Below are positions 34,998 through 43,810 of a DNA stretch of 64,000 nt, in pieces. Made by a program: the position numbers and the translations under genes. This DNA comes from Acidovorax_G lacteus (lineage in GTDB: Bacteria; Pseudomonadota; Gammaproteobacteria; Burkholderiales; Burkholderiaceae_C): assembly GCF_039540375.1 (NCBI RefSeq), contig NZ_BAABEX010000007.1:701647-765646 (forward strand), given 5' to 3'. The notes beneath the pieces are model-generated. The model did no database searches. It worked only from the letters and a program-made list of their open reading frames with translations, and was not told where the DNA came from. Position 1 is the first letter of the stretch. The number at the start of each line of letters is the position of its first letter.

Positions 34998-35825
34998 CTA
35001 GACCATGTAATCCGCCACCTCGGGCTTCACATGCCAGTCGATCGGGTCTTGCTGCAGCACCATGTCGATGTCCAGCCCCAGCATCACCCCCACCTCGCCC
35101 GGGAAGGACACGGCCAGTTCCTTCTCACCCATGCCGGCCTCGCGCGCACGGGCACGCCAGGATGCAAGGTGGATAACGCCCGCCAGCGGCTCGTAGGCCT
35201 TGTTTTCAAACGGGGCGTCCTGGTACTGCAGGGCGTCTACCACCCCCTGCGGCAGTTGCCAGCGGCGGGCCAGCGCGGCGCTGGCCTGGGCGTAGGTGTA
35301 GCCCACCACACGGCGCTCCACGCGGGCGCGGCGCACGTCCAGCGGTGGGGCCAGTGTGGCCAGATGGGGCACCCGTTCGGGGTCGCCCAGGTGCAGCACC
35401 AGTTCGCCCAAGGCGTGCAGCAGGCCCGCTGTGTAGGCTGCAAGCTGGTTCTGGTGGACGATGCCCGCCAGCGATCGCGCGAGCTTGGCGGTGTTGAGGC
35501 TGCAGCGCCAGAACTGCTGCATGTTCACGCCCGGAACCGAGCGCGAGGTGGTGCCCAGGCGGGCCGATGACACGATCTGCCGCACCTGGGCGGTGCTCAG
35601 CAATGCCAGCGCCTCGGGCACACCGGCCACCTTGCCCGGGGCCATGAACACCGGGCCGTTGGCCAGCTCCAGCACACGGCCGGTGAGCACCGGGTCCATG
35701 CCGATGAACTGGTTGACCCGGCGCAGGTTGGGTTCGTCGTGCGCCAGCTCGGTCATGAGCAAAGCCACCGCGCGCGGCAGGCTGGGCAAGACCATTGGTT
35801 GCGCCATCAGCGCAGACAACTCCAT
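34998..35825 (-). CDS. HDOD-domain protein
   Basis: A 275-residue cytoplasmic protein made of one HDOD domain, a non-catalytic HD relative found in signalling proteins. The N-terminal block is MVLPSLPRAVALLMTELAHD, then GMDPVLTGRVLELANGPVF (about residues 37-55), TAQVRQIVSSARL, AYTAGLLHALGELVLHL and a C-terminal VIHLASWRARAREAGMGE. HALGEL stands where active HD proteins have HDIG, so no phosphohydrolase activity is expected. The start MELSALMAQPMV fits the domain boundary. It follows tex by 58 bp on the same strand. Confidence 0.85.
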   Translation of the reverse strand: MELSALMAQPMVLPSLPRAVALLMTELAHDEPNLRRVNQFIGMDPVLTGRVLELANGPVFMAPGKVAGVPEALALLSTAQVRQIVSSARLGTTSRSVPGVNMQQFWRCSLNTAKLARSLAGIVHQNQLAAYTAGLLHALGELVLHLGDPERVPHLATLAPPLDVRRARVERRVVGYTYAQASAALARRWQLPQGVVDALQYQDAPFENKAYEPLAGVIHLASWRARAREAGMGEKELAVSFPGEVGVMLGLDIDMVLQQDPIDWHVKPEVADYMV

Positions 35826-35883
35826 GTCGGGGCACCGGGTTGTGACGATGTTGCCGATTATGTACCCGGTGGTTACAGCCGCG

Positions 35884-38238
35884 TCAGCGGGGCCGCCCCT
35901 GCTGCAATTTGGCAAAGGCCGAGGCCATGGCCGACTGCGGGGCCGGGTCGGCCGCGCGGCGCGGGCCGCCCTGGCGCGGCGCAGGCTCGAAGCGGTTGCC
36001 ATGCCCTGCCCCGCCCTGGCGCGGCGGCGCGTCGCCCAGCTTCATCGACAGGCCGATGCGCTTGCGCTCCACGTCCACTTCCATGACCTTGACCTTGACG
36101 ATGTCGCCGGTCTTGACCACTTCGCGCGCGTCGTTGACGAACTTGTGGGCCAGCTGGCTCACGTGCACCAGCCCGTCCTGGTGCACGCCCAGGTCCACAA
36201 AGGCGCCGAACTGGGCGACGTTGCTCACCGTGCCTTCGAGCACCATGCCCACCTTGAGGTCGCGGATGTCTTCCACGCCCTCGTTGAAGCGCGCCACCTT
36301 GAAGTCCGGGCGCGGGTCGCGGCCGGGTTTTTCCAGCTCAGACAGGATGTCCTTGACGGTGATGACGCCGAACTTCTCGTTGGCAAACAGCTCGGGCCGC
36401 AGGGTCTTGAGCATGTCGGCGCGGCCCATCAGCTCGGTCACGGGCTTGCCCGTTTGGGCCATGATGGCTTCGACCACCGGGTAGGTTTCGGGGTGCACGC
36501 CGGTCATGTCGAGCGGGTTGTCGCCGCCACGAATGCGCAGGAAGCCCGCGGCCTGCTCGAAGGTCTTGGCCCCCAGGCCCGCCACTTCCATGAGCTGCTT
36601 GCGGTTGGAAAACGCGCCGTGCGCCTCGCGCCAGCGTACCACCGCTTTGGCCACACTGGCCGACAGGCCCGACACGCGCGACAGCAGCGGCACGCTGGCG
36701 GTGTTCAGGTCCACCCCCACCGAGTTCACGCAGTCTTCCACCACCGCGCCCAGGGTGCGGGCGAGTTCGCTCTGGTTCACGTCGTGCTGGTACTGGCCCA
36801 CACCAATGCTCTTGGGGTCGATCTTCACCAGCTCGGCCAGCGGGTCTTGCAGGCGGCGGGCAATGCTGGCCGCGCCGCGCAGGCTCACGTCCACATCGGG
36901 CATTTCTTGCGACGCGTATTCGCTGGCGCTGTACACCGAAGCCCCGGCTTCGCTGACCACCACCTTCTCGATGGCGCGCTCGGCCTTGGCGGCCATCTTG
37001 ATGAGGTCGGCGGCGAGCTTGTCGGTCTCGCGGCTGGCGGTGCCGTTGCCAATGGCGATCAGGTTCACGCCGTGCTTCTCACACAGCTTGGCGAGCGTGA
37101 ACAACGCGCCGTCCCAGTCGCGCTTGGGCTCGTGCGGGTACACGGTGGCGGTGTCCACCAGCTTGCCGGTGGCGTCCACCACGGCCACCTTCACGCCGGT
37201 GCGGATGCCCGGGTCCAGCCCCATCACCACGCGGGGGCCAGCGGGCGCTGCCAGCAGCAGGTCGCGCAGGTTGTCGGCAAACACCTTGATGGCGACTTTC
37301 TCGGCCTCCTCGCGCAGGCGGGCAAACAGGTCGCGCTCGGTCGAGAGGCTGAGCTTCACGCGCCAGGTCCAGGCCACGCATTTGCGCAGCAGATCGTCGG
37401 CCTTGCGGCCCTGGTGGCTCCAGCCCAGGTGCAGGGCGATCTTGCCCTCGGCGATGCTGGGCTTGCCCGGCTCGGGCTCCACAGGCAGCACCAGCTTGGC
37501 ATCCAGGATTTCGAGCGCGCGGCCGCGGAACACGGCCAGCGCACGGTGGGAGGGCACACGGCCGATGGGCTCGTCGTAGTCGAAGTAGTCGCGGAACTTG
37601 CTGACCTCGGGGTCGGCCTCGTTCTTGCCTTCCACCTTTTTGGAGCGCAGCAGGCCCTCGGCCCAGAGCCATTCGCGCAGGCCCTGCACCAGCACCGGGT
37701 CTTCGGCCCAGCGCTCCGACAGGATGTCGCGCACGCCGTCCAGCACGGCGGGCACGGTCGAGAAATCGGCACCGGGCTTGCCGTCGTCCAGCACCTCGGG
37801 CGGCCGGGTGAAGGCCACGGCCTCCACGGCAGGGTCCAGCGTCGGGTCGGCCAGCAGCTTGTCGGCCAGTGGCTCGATGCCGAACTCGCGCGCAATCTGG
37901 CCCTTGGTGCGGCGCTTTTGCTTGAAGGGCAGGTATAGGTCTTCCAGCTCCTGCTTGGTGGGCGCGGCGGCAATCGCGGCGCGGAGCGGGTCGGTCAGCT
38001 TGCCCTGCTCGTCGATGGCCTTGAGCACCACGGCGCGGCGGTCTTCCAGCTCGCGCAGGTAGGCCAGGCGCGCTTCCAGCTCGCGCAGTTGCACATCGTC
38101 CAGCCCGCCCGTGGCCTCTTTGCGGTAGCGGGCGATGAAGGGCACGGTGGCGCCCCCATCCAGCAGCTCCACGGCGGCGCTGACCTGCTGGGGGGTGATC
38201 TTGATCTCGGCGGCGATCTGGCGAAGGATGTTCTGCAT
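35884..38238 (-). CDS. tex: Tex-family RNA-binding transcription accessory protein
   Basis: A 784-residue Tex protein, a conserved nucleic-acid-binding factor affecting transcription and toxin expression in Bordetella. Domains in order: N-terminal helical region (MQNILRQIAAEIKITPQQ), FIARYRKEATGGLDD block, YqgF/RNase H-like domain (VVMGLDPGIRTGVKVAVVD, ~residue 340), helix-hairpin-helix repeats (LNTASVPLLSRVSGLS), and a C-terminal S1 domain (VGMVLEGTVSNVAQFGAFVD, ~residue 650) followed by an Arg/Gly/Pro-rich tail. The start at MQNILRQ is the family N-terminus; the longer frame upstream is not conserved. Confidence 0.95.
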   Translation of the reverse strand: MQNILRQIAAEIKITPQQVSAAVELLDGGATVPFIARYRKEATGGLDDVQLRELEARLAYLRELEDRRAVVLKAIDEQGKLTDPLRAAIAAAPTKQELEDLYLPFKQKRRTKGQIAREFGIEPLADKLLADPTLDPAVEAVAFTRPPEVLDDGKPGADFSTVPAVLDGVRDILSERWAEDPVLVQGLREWLWAEGLLRSKKVEGKNEADPEVSKFRDYFDYDEPIGRVPSHRALAVFRGRALEILDAKLVLPVEPEPGKPSIAEGKIALHLGWSHQGRKADDLLRKCVAWTWRVKLSLSTERDLFARLREEAEKVAIKVFADNLRDLLLAAPAGPRVVMGLDPGIRTGVKVAVVDATGKLVDTATVYPHEPKRDWDGALFTLAKLCEKHGVNLIAIGNGTASRETDKLAADLIKMAAKAERAIEKVVVSEAGASVYSASEYASQEMPDVDVSLRGAASIARRLQDPLAELVKIDPKSIGVGQYQHDVNQSELARTLGAVVEDCVNSVGVDLNTASVPLLSRVSGLSASVAKAVVRWREAHGAFSNRKQLMEVAGLGAKTFEQAAGFLRIRGGDNPLDMTGVHPETYPVVEAIMAQTGKPVTELMGRADMLKTLRPELFANEKFGVITVKDILSELEKPGRDPRPDFKVARFNEGVEDIRDLKVGMVLEGTVSNVAQFGAFVDLGVHQDGLVHVSQLAHKFVNDAREVVKTGDIVKVKVMEVDVERKRIGLSMKLGDAPPRQGGAGHGNRFEPAPRQGGPRRAADPAPQSAMASAFAKLQQGRPR

Positions 38239-38384
38239 GCGGCACAGGCCCCGAAGCCGGGGTGCGGAAACGGAAAAACGCGCGAGTGTGCCACAGCCCG
38301 GGGGCGGAATTTCCCGCTGTCGCGACCGCCGATTTGCCCGAGCGCACAAGGCGCTGCTACGCTCTGGGCCTCTGCCCGCACGCC

Positions 38385-38783
38385 ATGAGCCTGCCCCCGC
38401 CCCTGCGCCCCCAATGCCCGCCCGCGGCCTGCACCTGCGGGCTGGCCGCGCTGCTCGACCAGGGACAGGGCGACCTGCGCATCCTGATGCTGAGCCGGCC
38501 CGAAGAAAAACGCTTGGTCGAGCGGCTGGAACGCATCGACAGCCTGGCCGACCTGCGCCACATGCTCGCGCGCATGCACGCGCAGCTTGGCATTGTGGTG
38601 GCGCTGGCCCGCAGCCCCAACGAGGTGCGCAGCCTGCGCGGCATCACCGTGCGGGTCGAGGAGCAGCCCGGCCTGTGCCGCAAAAGCCGCCAGGCCATTG
38701 CCGCGGCCATCCGCCGCGCGATGGAGCAGCGCCCGCAGATCGCCTACGATTGGCTGGACGAAGGCGGCCTGTTCGCCGCCTGA
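38385..38783 (+). CDS. Hypothetical protein, 132 residues
   Basis: I do not recognise this protein. From MSLPPPLRPQCPPAA it has an N-terminal Cys pair (CTCG) and then a soluble alpha/beta-looking body: LRILMLSRPEEKRLVERLER, LRHMLARMHAQLGIVVALAR, RGITVRVEEQ and a C-terminal YDWLDEGGLFAA. Regular amphipathic helices and normal codon use favour a real gene. It is divergent from tex (146 bp) and 68 bp ahead of the DUF72 gene, with which it may be co-transcribed. An in-frame ATG at 38262 would make it longer but looks non-coding. Confidence 0.6.
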   Translation: MSLPPPLRPQCPPAACTCGLAALLDQGQGDLRILMLSRPEEKRLVERLERIDSLADLRHMLARMHAQLGIVVALARSPNEVRSLRGITVRVEEQPGLCRKSRQAIAAAIRRAMEQRPQIAYDWLDEGGLFAA

Positions 38784-38851
38784 GGCCCCGCGCGCCCCCG
38801 CCCTGCCCGCTGCGCAGGCACCCTCCAGGTGCAGCCCCCTTTTTTCCTGCC

Positions 38852-39970
38852 ATGCAAGACGACCTGTTTGGTGACCCGGCCACCGCCACGCAGCCCGCCA
38901 AGAAGCCCGACCTCCAGCATCCTGCTGCGCACCATGCAGCGGGCGCGCGCGCTCACACCGCCGACACGCCCTCCGCCCGCCCGCGCCGCAGCGCAGGCGG
39001 CATCGCACCGGCGGCCTGGAGCGAGGCCCTGCATGCGCTGGGTGCGCAGTTGCCCGCGCGGCTGCGGCTGGGCACGTCGTCCTGGGGCTACCCGGGCTGG
39101 CAAGGCCTGGTATGGGCAGGCGCACACAGCGAGCAGGCCCTCTCGCGCAACGGCCTGCCGGTGCTGGCCCAACACCCGCTGCTGCGCACCGTGAGCATCG
39201 ACCGCGGCTTTTACCGCCCGCTCACAGTGAGCGACTACGCCCGCTATGCGGGCCAGGTGCCCGAGGACTTCCGCTTCGTGGTCAAGGCCCCGAGCGTGGT
39301 CACCGACGCGCTGGTGCGCAGCGAAGACGGCCGCGGGCGCGAGGCCAACCCGGCCTTCCTCGACCCCACCCTGGCCGTGCAGAGCTTCGTGGCCCCCGCG
39401 CTCGAAGGCCTGGGGCCCAAGGTGGGCGCGCTGGTGTTCCAGCTCAGCCCCCTGCCCTGGCAACAGCTCGACCGGCTCGATGCCGTGATCGAACGCCTGC
39501 ACACGCTGCTGCAGGCCCTGCCGCCGCTGGCCCCGCACGCGCCCGACGGCGTGGTGGCGCTGGAAGTGCGCGACCCCGAATGGCTGTCCCCCGACTACCT
39601 TCCGCGCCTGGTGGAGGTGCTGCAGGCCGGCCGCGCCACGTGGTGCCTGGGGCTGCATCCCAAGATGCCGCCGCTGCAAGACCAGCTGCCGCTGCTGCGC
39701 CGCCTGTGGCCGGGCCCGCTGGTGTGCCGCTGGAACCTGCACCCGGCCAACGGCCCCTATGGCTACGAAGCGGCCGAAAAGCGATACGCCCCCTACGACC
39801 GCATCCACGACCCCGACCCGGCGCTGATCGATGCACTCGCGCAGCTCGTGCATGCCTTCACGCAACGCGGGCAAAACGCGTACGTCACCATCAGCAACCA
39901 CGCGGAAGGCTGCGCACCGCTGTCGGCCGAGCGCTTGGCTCAGAAGGTTTCGTCGCTACCAAAAATGTAG
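38852..39970 (+). CDS. DUF72 domain protein (YecE-like)
   Basis: A 372-residue TIM-barrel-like protein of the DUF72/YecE family, biochemical function unknown. Family blocks are LRLGTSSWGYPGWQGLVW (~residue 70), TVSIDRGFYRPLTVSDYARY, FRFVVKAPSVVTD, LVFQLSPLPW, VALEVRDPEWL and NAYVTISNHAEGCAPLSAERLA. The N-terminal ~55 residues are a polar, Ala/His-rich extension (MQDDLFGDP...). The last residues SLPKM and the TAG stop come from a palindromic element overlapping the gene end. Confidence 0.87.
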   Translation: MQDDLFGDPATATQPAKKPDLQHPAAHHAAGARAHTADTPSARPRRSAGGIAPAAWSEALHALGAQLPARLRLGTSSWGYPGWQGLVWAGAHSEQALSRNGLPVLAQHPLLRTVSIDRGFYRPLTVSDYARYAGQVPEDFRFVVKAPSVVTDALVRSEDGRGREANPAFLDPTLAVQSFVAPALEGLGPKVGALVFQLSPLPWQQLDRLDAVIERLHTLLQALPPLAPHAPDGVVALEVRDPEWLSPDYLPRLVEVLQAGRATWCLGLHPKMPPLQDQLPLLRRLWPGPLVCRWNLHPANGPYGYEAAEKRYAPYDRIHDPDPALIDALAQLVHAFTQRGQNAYVTISNHAEGCAPLSAERLAQKVSSLPKM

Positions 39971-39991
39971 CGGCTTGTGCTTGATTTTGCT
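39955..39991. repeat. Palindromic dispersed element, copy E, carrying the DUF72 stop codon
   Basis: GCTACC...GTAGC (39955-39971) followed by GGCTTGTGCTTGATTTTGC. On the minus strand this reads AAGCACAAGCCGCTAC, close to AAGCACGAGCAGCTAT of copy B. The TAG at 39968-39970 lies inside it. Confidence 0.65.
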
Positions 39992-40044
39992 AGGCTGCAG
40001 GCCTTTTGGGGCCTGCAAAGCCTGGCACAGTGCGGCGAGAAGGG

Positions 40045-40950
40045 TCAGTCGGCGCGCAGCGCAGCGCGCAGTTGCGCGCCCAGCTCGGGCTTGCCGGCAA
40101 ACGGGTCGGTGGGGTTGCGGCCCATCATCACGTCTTCCATGCGCGTCTGCACCGTGGCCAGGGCCTTGGGGTGGCTGTAGATGTAGAACTGCCCCTCTGC
40201 AGCAGCGTTGAACACCTTCTGCGCCACTTCGGCGGCCGTCACCTTGCCACTGCTCACGGCCTTGTCGCTCATGGCCTGCCCGATGAGCTGGCTCTTGGTG
40301 GGCTTGTCGGCGGCCACGTCCTGCGGGCGGTTGCGGTGGCTCTGGCTGATGCCGGTGGGCACGAAGTACGGGCACAGCACGCTCGCACCGATCTGGTCGG
40401 TGACGAGCGACAAGTCCTGGTACAGCGTTTCCGACAGCGCCACCACGGCGTGCTTGCTCACGTTGTAGATGCCCATGTTGGGCGCGTTGAGCAGCCCGGC
40501 CATGCTGGCGGTGTTGACGATGTGGCCGCGCCAGGCCGGGTCGGCCTTGGCGGCGGCGAGCATCATGGGGGTGAACAGGCGCACGCCGTGCACCACGCCC
40601 CACAGGTTCACGCCCAGCACCCATTCCCAGTCTTTGACCGAGTTCTCCCACACCAGGCCGCCCGCGCCCACGCCAGCGTTGTTGAACACGAGGTGCGGCG
40701 CGCCAAAGCGGGCCTGCACGTCGGCGGCCAGCTGCTCCATCTGCGCGGCGTTCGACACATCGACCTTGCGCGCGAGCACCTGGCTGCCTGCGGCCTGCGC
40801 TTCGGCAGCGGCTTGGTCGAGGGCGTCCTGCTGCACATCTACGAGCACCAGGTTCATGCCCAGTTTTGCGCCGATACGCGCACATTCGAGCCCGAAGCCC
40901 GAGCCTGCGCCGGTCAGGACGGCGGTTTTGCCTTTGAAGTCGTCGATCAT
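40045..40950 (-). CDS. Short-chain dehydrogenase/reductase
   Basis: A 301-residue classical SDR. The cofactor motif is TGAGSGFGLECARIG (about residues 13-27), NNAGVGAGG follows, and the active-site YNVSK (Tyr and Lys) is near residue 165 with an upstream Ser in VNTASMAG. The long C-terminal part (YFVPTGISQSHRNRPQDVAA) is typical of SDRs acting on larger or hydrophobic substrates. It is the last gene of the minus-strand catabolic region, downstream of the GST-like gene and a family-2 repeat. The substrate is unknown; an alcohol/ketone step in lipid or acid catabolism is likely. Confidence 0.88.
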   Translation of the reverse strand: MIDDFKGKTAVLTGAGSGFGLECARIGAKLGMNLVLVDVQQDALDQAAAEAQAAGSQVLARKVDVSNAAQMEQLAADVQARFGAPHLVFNNAGVGAGGLVWENSVKDWEWVLGVNLWGVVHGVRLFTPMMLAAAKADPAWRGHIVNTASMAGLLNAPNMGIYNVSKHAVVALSETLYQDLSLVTDQIGASVLCPYFVPTGISQSHRNRPQDVAADKPTKSQLIGQAMSDKAVSSGKVTAAEVAQKVFNAAAEGQFYIYSHPKALATVQTRMEDVMMGRNPTDPFAGKPELGAQLRAALRAD

Positions 40951-41037
40951 GTGGGGGTCTCCATGGGTCTGTGAGCTGGTGGTGCCTGCGGACAGGCCGC
41001 AGGCGTTAAGAACTGGCGCGGCCCAGGCCAGGGGTGC

Positions 41038-41134
41038 CGAGCAAGGGCCGCCCCGCAGCGAGGGCACCGTCCCCCTTCCCGAATCGCGCCAGCGATTCGA
41101 AAAAAGGGGGAAGGCGCGCAGCGCCTCAGGGGGT
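41038..41134 (-). repeat. Family-2 GC-rich dispersed repeat, copy 1
   Basis: About 97 bp that reads on the minus strand CCCCCTGAGGCGCTGCGCGC, CTTCCCCC, then a perfect hairpin TCGAATCGCTGGCGCGATTCG and a GC-rich tail. It closely matches the copy at 44.3 kb. Its CCCCCTGA contains the TGA stop of the GST-like gene, so it starts exactly at the gene's 3' end. Probably a transcription-ending or mRNA 3'-stabilising structure. Confidence 0.8.
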
Positions 41135-42070
41135 TGCCTTTAATGCATAGCCGATGCGCGGGAAATGCACATGCACCGTGCCCGCGCGCGGGTCGGTGCG
41201 GCGCAGCGTGTAGCGGGTACGCGTGGCGGCCACGAGTTCGCCTTCGGTCGGCTCCAGGCCAAAGCTCTCGGCGGTCACGGTGACGTTGCTGCCCAGCGCA
41301 ATGCCGTGGTCGTCCTGGAAGGCCTCGCCCGCCACGGGCAGCGGCTCGGCCCCGGCGGCCACGGTGATAGCGTCTTGCGCGCTGAACTTCTCCATGCGGC
41401 CGTGGCCCAGCGCGGCCATGCGGTCCATCCATTCGAGCACCGCGGGCGTGGCTTGCAGGATGCCCGCCATCACCGGCACGCAGTGCCGCGTGAACCACAG
41501 CGGGTGGTAGGCCGCAAAGTCGGCCGCGCAGGGCTCGGCGCCGAACAGGAAATCGTGCTCTTCCACCATGTGCGCAATGCGCCGCAGGTACGAGCGGTAG
41601 GCGCTGGTGGCGTCGGCCGGGCGCAGGCGCTGCATGCCGCTGCTCATGGCCTTGCGGTCTTCGCCAAACGCCTGGGCGGCGGCGGGCGGCAGGTTGGCAA
41701 ACAGCGCAGCCGCGCCTTGGGGCTGCAGGTTGTAGGCCATGGCAGCCCAGAACAGCGACGAATCGGCCCACTGCGCGAACACGCGGCACACGCCCTTGAG
41801 GTGCGGCGGGTACAGCGTGGGCGCGGGCTGCAGGTGTTCGAGCACATCGAAGATCAGCGCCGTGTCGCAGTAGATGTCGGCCCCGACCTGCAAAAAGGGC
41901 GTGCGGCGGTAGCCACCGGTGAGCGCCACCACGTCGGGCTTGGGCGCAACGCTGGGCACGATGACCGACTTCCACGCCAGTTGCTTGTACCCGAGCGCGA
42001 GGCGGATCTTCTCTGAGAACGGCGACGAGGGGTAGTGGTGCAGGATCAGGGCAGAGGACATGGTGGTCAT
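41126..42070 (-). CDS. Glutathione S-transferase-like protein with C-terminal extension
   Basis: A 314-residue protein. Residues ~1-80 are a thioredoxin-like GST domain (LILHHYPSSPFSEKIRLALG; YRRTPFLQVGADIYCDTALI), and ~90-215 an all-helical GST domain (FLFGAEPCAADFAAYHPLWF). The Ser of SSPFSEKIR is in the usual active-site region. A further ~95 residues (AAGAEPLPVAGEAFQDDHGI to RIGYALKATP) look beta-rich and are not part of a normal GST of ~220 residues. The start overlaps the upstream GNAT stop (ATGA); an alternative ATG is three codons in. The stop lies in a family-2 repeat. Confidence 0.82.
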   Translation of the reverse strand: MTTMSSALILHHYPSSPFSEKIRLALGYKQLAWKSVIVPSVAPKPDVVALTGGYRRTPFLQVGADIYCDTALIFDVLEHLQPAPTLYPPHLKGVCRVFAQWADSSLFWAAMAYNLQPQGAAALFANLPPAAAQAFGEDRKAMSSGMQRLRPADATSAYRSYLRRIAHMVEEHDFLFGAEPCAADFAAYHPLWFTRHCVPVMAGILQATPAVLEWMDRMAALGHGRMEKFSAQDAITVAAGAEPLPVAGEAFQDDHGIALGSNVTVTAESFGLEPTEGELVAATRTRYTLRRTDPRAGTVHVHFPRIGYALKATP

Positions 42071-42549
42071 GGGATGGCTCCTGAAGGCGCTGCGCCGCCG
42101 CCGGGCGGGCGCAGCATTTCGATGTGGGGAATGTCGTCTTCGAGGTACACGTCCGACACGGTCTCGAAGCCGAACGCGGCATAAAAGCGCTGCAGGTGCG
42201 CCTGGGCGCTGATGCGCACCGCGCGGCCCGGCCAGTGCGCATCGCACAGTGCCACACCCCGCGCAACCAGCGCTTGGCCCACGCCCTGCCCGCGGCATTC
42301 GGGCGCGGTGACCACGCGGCCGATGGAGGGCTCGGCGTACTTGACGCCCGCATCCACCACGCGCAGGCAGGCCTGCAGCGCGCCGCTGTCGGCATAGCCC
42401 AGCAGGTGCCAGGCCTGCTTGTCGGCATCGTCCGGGTCTTGGTAGGGGCCCTGCTCCAGGATGAACACGCGGCAGCGCAGCGCCAGGGCGTCGTGCAGCG
42501 CGTGCACGCCCAGGTCGTCAAAGCGGGCACACACCCAGCGCAGCGTCAT
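42067..42549 (-). CDS. GNAT acetyltransferase, ElaA-like
   Basis: A 160-residue single GNAT domain resembling ElaA. LALRCRVFILEQGPYQDPDD is the family N-terminal block, and SIGRVVTAPECRGQGVGQAL contains the acetyl-CoA-binding Q/RxxGxG/A motif (about residues 76-95); FYAAFGFETVSDVYLEDDIP is the C-terminal strand-helix. It is coupled to the GST-like gene by a 4-bp overlap. Substrate unknown. Confidence 0.88.
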   Translation of the reverse strand: MTLRWVCARFDDLGVHALHDALALRCRVFILEQGPYQDPDDADKQAWHLLGYADSGALQACLRVVDAGVKYAEPSIGRVVTAPECRGQGVGQALVARGVALCDAHWPGRAVRISAQAHLQRFYAAFGFETVSDVYLEDDIPHIEMLRPPGGGAAPSGAIP

Positions 42550-42609
42550 TCAGGCACCCCAGGACGTGCACAGCGCACAGGGTCGGCCGATCGGGCGCTG
42601 CCCGGGCCA

Positions 42610-42706
42610 GCGCGCAAGGGCCGCCCCGCCGCGCCGGGGGCGCCCCCTCTCGACTCGCGCAGCAAGCCCAGCGAGGGGAAAGGCGCGGAGCGGCTCAGGG
42701 GGTACT
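42610..42706 (-). repeat. Family-2 GC-rich dispersed repeat, copy 2 (divergent)
   Basis: On the minus strand it begins CCCCCTGAGCCGCTCCGCGC four bases after the TGA of the oxidoreductase gene and ends with the shared GCGGGGCGGCCCTTGCGCGC. The central hairpin differs from the other two copies. Confidence 0.7.
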
Positions 42707-42710
42707 CCAT

Positions 42711-43727
42711 TCAAATCAACTTCACGAGCTGCTTACCGAAGTTCTTACCCTTGAGCAGGCCCAAAAACGCCTCGGGTGCGGCGGCGATCCCCTGCGCAAT
42801 GCTCTCGCGCGGGCGCAGCTTGCCGGTGCCCACGAGCATGCCCAGCTCCTTGAGCGCCTCGGGCCAGACTTCCATGTGTTCGCTGACGATGAAGCCCTCG
42901 ACCTTCATGCGGTTGACCAGAATCAGCGCGGGGTTCTGCAGCGGCAGGGGCTGGCCGTCGTAGCCGGCGATCATGCCGCACACGGCCACGCGCGCGAACG
43001 CGTTGGCGCGCAGCAGCACGGCGTCGAGGATGTAGCCGCCCACGTTCTCGAAGTAGCCGTCGATGCCGTTCGGGCAGGCTTCCTTGAGCGCCTTGGACAT
43101 GGACTTGAGGTCGCCGTGCTCGCGGTGGTCGATGCAGACGTCAAAGCCCAGTTCTTCGACCGCGTACTTGCACTTGTCGGGCCCACCGGCAATGCCGACC
43201 ACGCGGCAGCCGCGAGCCTTGGCCAGCGCGGCCAGCGCGCTGCCCACCGCGCCCGTGGCGGCGCTCACCACCACGGTTTCGCCCGCCTTGGGCGCAATGA
43301 TCTTGACCAGGCCGTACCAGGCCGTCACGCCTGGCATGCCCACGGCACCCAGGTAGTGCGACAGCGGCACGTGGGTGGTGTCGACCTTGCGCAGCGCGCC
43401 GGGCTGCTCGGCGTTGACCACGCTGTATTCCTGCCAGCCGCCCATGCCCACCACCTTGTCGCCCACGGCGTACTTGGGGTTCTGGCTTTCCACCACCTCG
43501 CCCACGGTGCCGCCGATCATCACCTCGCCCAGGGGCTGGCTGGCGGCGTAGCTTTTGCTCTCGTTCATGCGGCCGCGCATGTACGGGTCCAGGCTCAGGT
43601 AGTGGTGGCGCACCAGCACCTGGCCCGCAGTCAGCGGCGGCGTGTCGGTGGTCACCAGCTTGAAGTTGCTGGCCGTGGCCTCGCCCACCGGGCGGTTGTC
43701 GAGCAGGATCTGCTGGTTGCGTGGCAT
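42711..43727 (-). CDS. NADP-dependent oxidoreductase, CurA/YncB-like (zinc-free MDR)
   Basis: A 338-residue medium-chain reductase of the leukotriene B4 dehydrogenase/curcumin reductase group. The N-terminal block NQQILLDNRPVGEATASNF and YLSLDPYMRGRMNESKSY are characteristic; the cofactor motif is VVVSAATGAVGSALAALAKA (about residues 153-172). No structural zinc Cys cluster is present. Such enzymes reduce alpha,beta-unsaturated carbonyl compounds, which would fit handling of enoyl intermediates or aldehydes. It lies between the GNAT and thioesterase genes, with a palindromic element just upstream. Confidence 0.9.
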   Translation of the reverse strand: MPRNQQILLDNRPVGEATASNFKLVTTDTPPLTAGQVLVRHHYLSLDPYMRGRMNESKSYAASQPLGEVMIGGTVGEVVESQNPKYAVGDKVVGMGGWQEYSVVNAEQPGALRKVDTTHVPLSHYLGAVGMPGVTAWYGLVKIIAPKAGETVVVSAATGAVGSALAALAKARGCRVVGIAGGPDKCKYAVEELGFDVCIDHREHGDLKSMSKALKEACPNGIDGYFENVGGYILDAVLLRANAFARVAVCGMIAGYDGQPLPLQNPALILVNRMKVEGFIVSEHMEVWPEALKELGMLVGTGKLRPRESIAQGIAAAPEAFLGLLKGKNFGKQLVKLI

Positions 43728-43739
43728 GGAATTCTCCTT

Positions 43740-43799
43740 GTATTTGCTATCAATTCAGTAGCTGCTCGTGCTTACAAAACAAGCACGAACAGCCGATTT
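43740..43799. repeat. Palindromic dispersed element, copy F
   Basis: GCTGCTCGTGCTT (43761-43773) and AAGCACGAACAGC (43781-43793) pair with one mismatch across a 7-nt loop. A TTGCTATCAATTCAGTAGC stem adjoins, as in copy B but in the opposite orientation. It fills the gap between the thioesterase and oxidoreductase genes, inside what looks like one transcript. Confidence 0.8.
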
Positions 43800-43810
43800 G
43801 GCTCAAAACC

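Noticed and set aside
35461..37938. 825-codon plus-strand frame opposite tex and the HDOD gene
   Set aside because: Compositional mirror of tex; no domain or plausible start.
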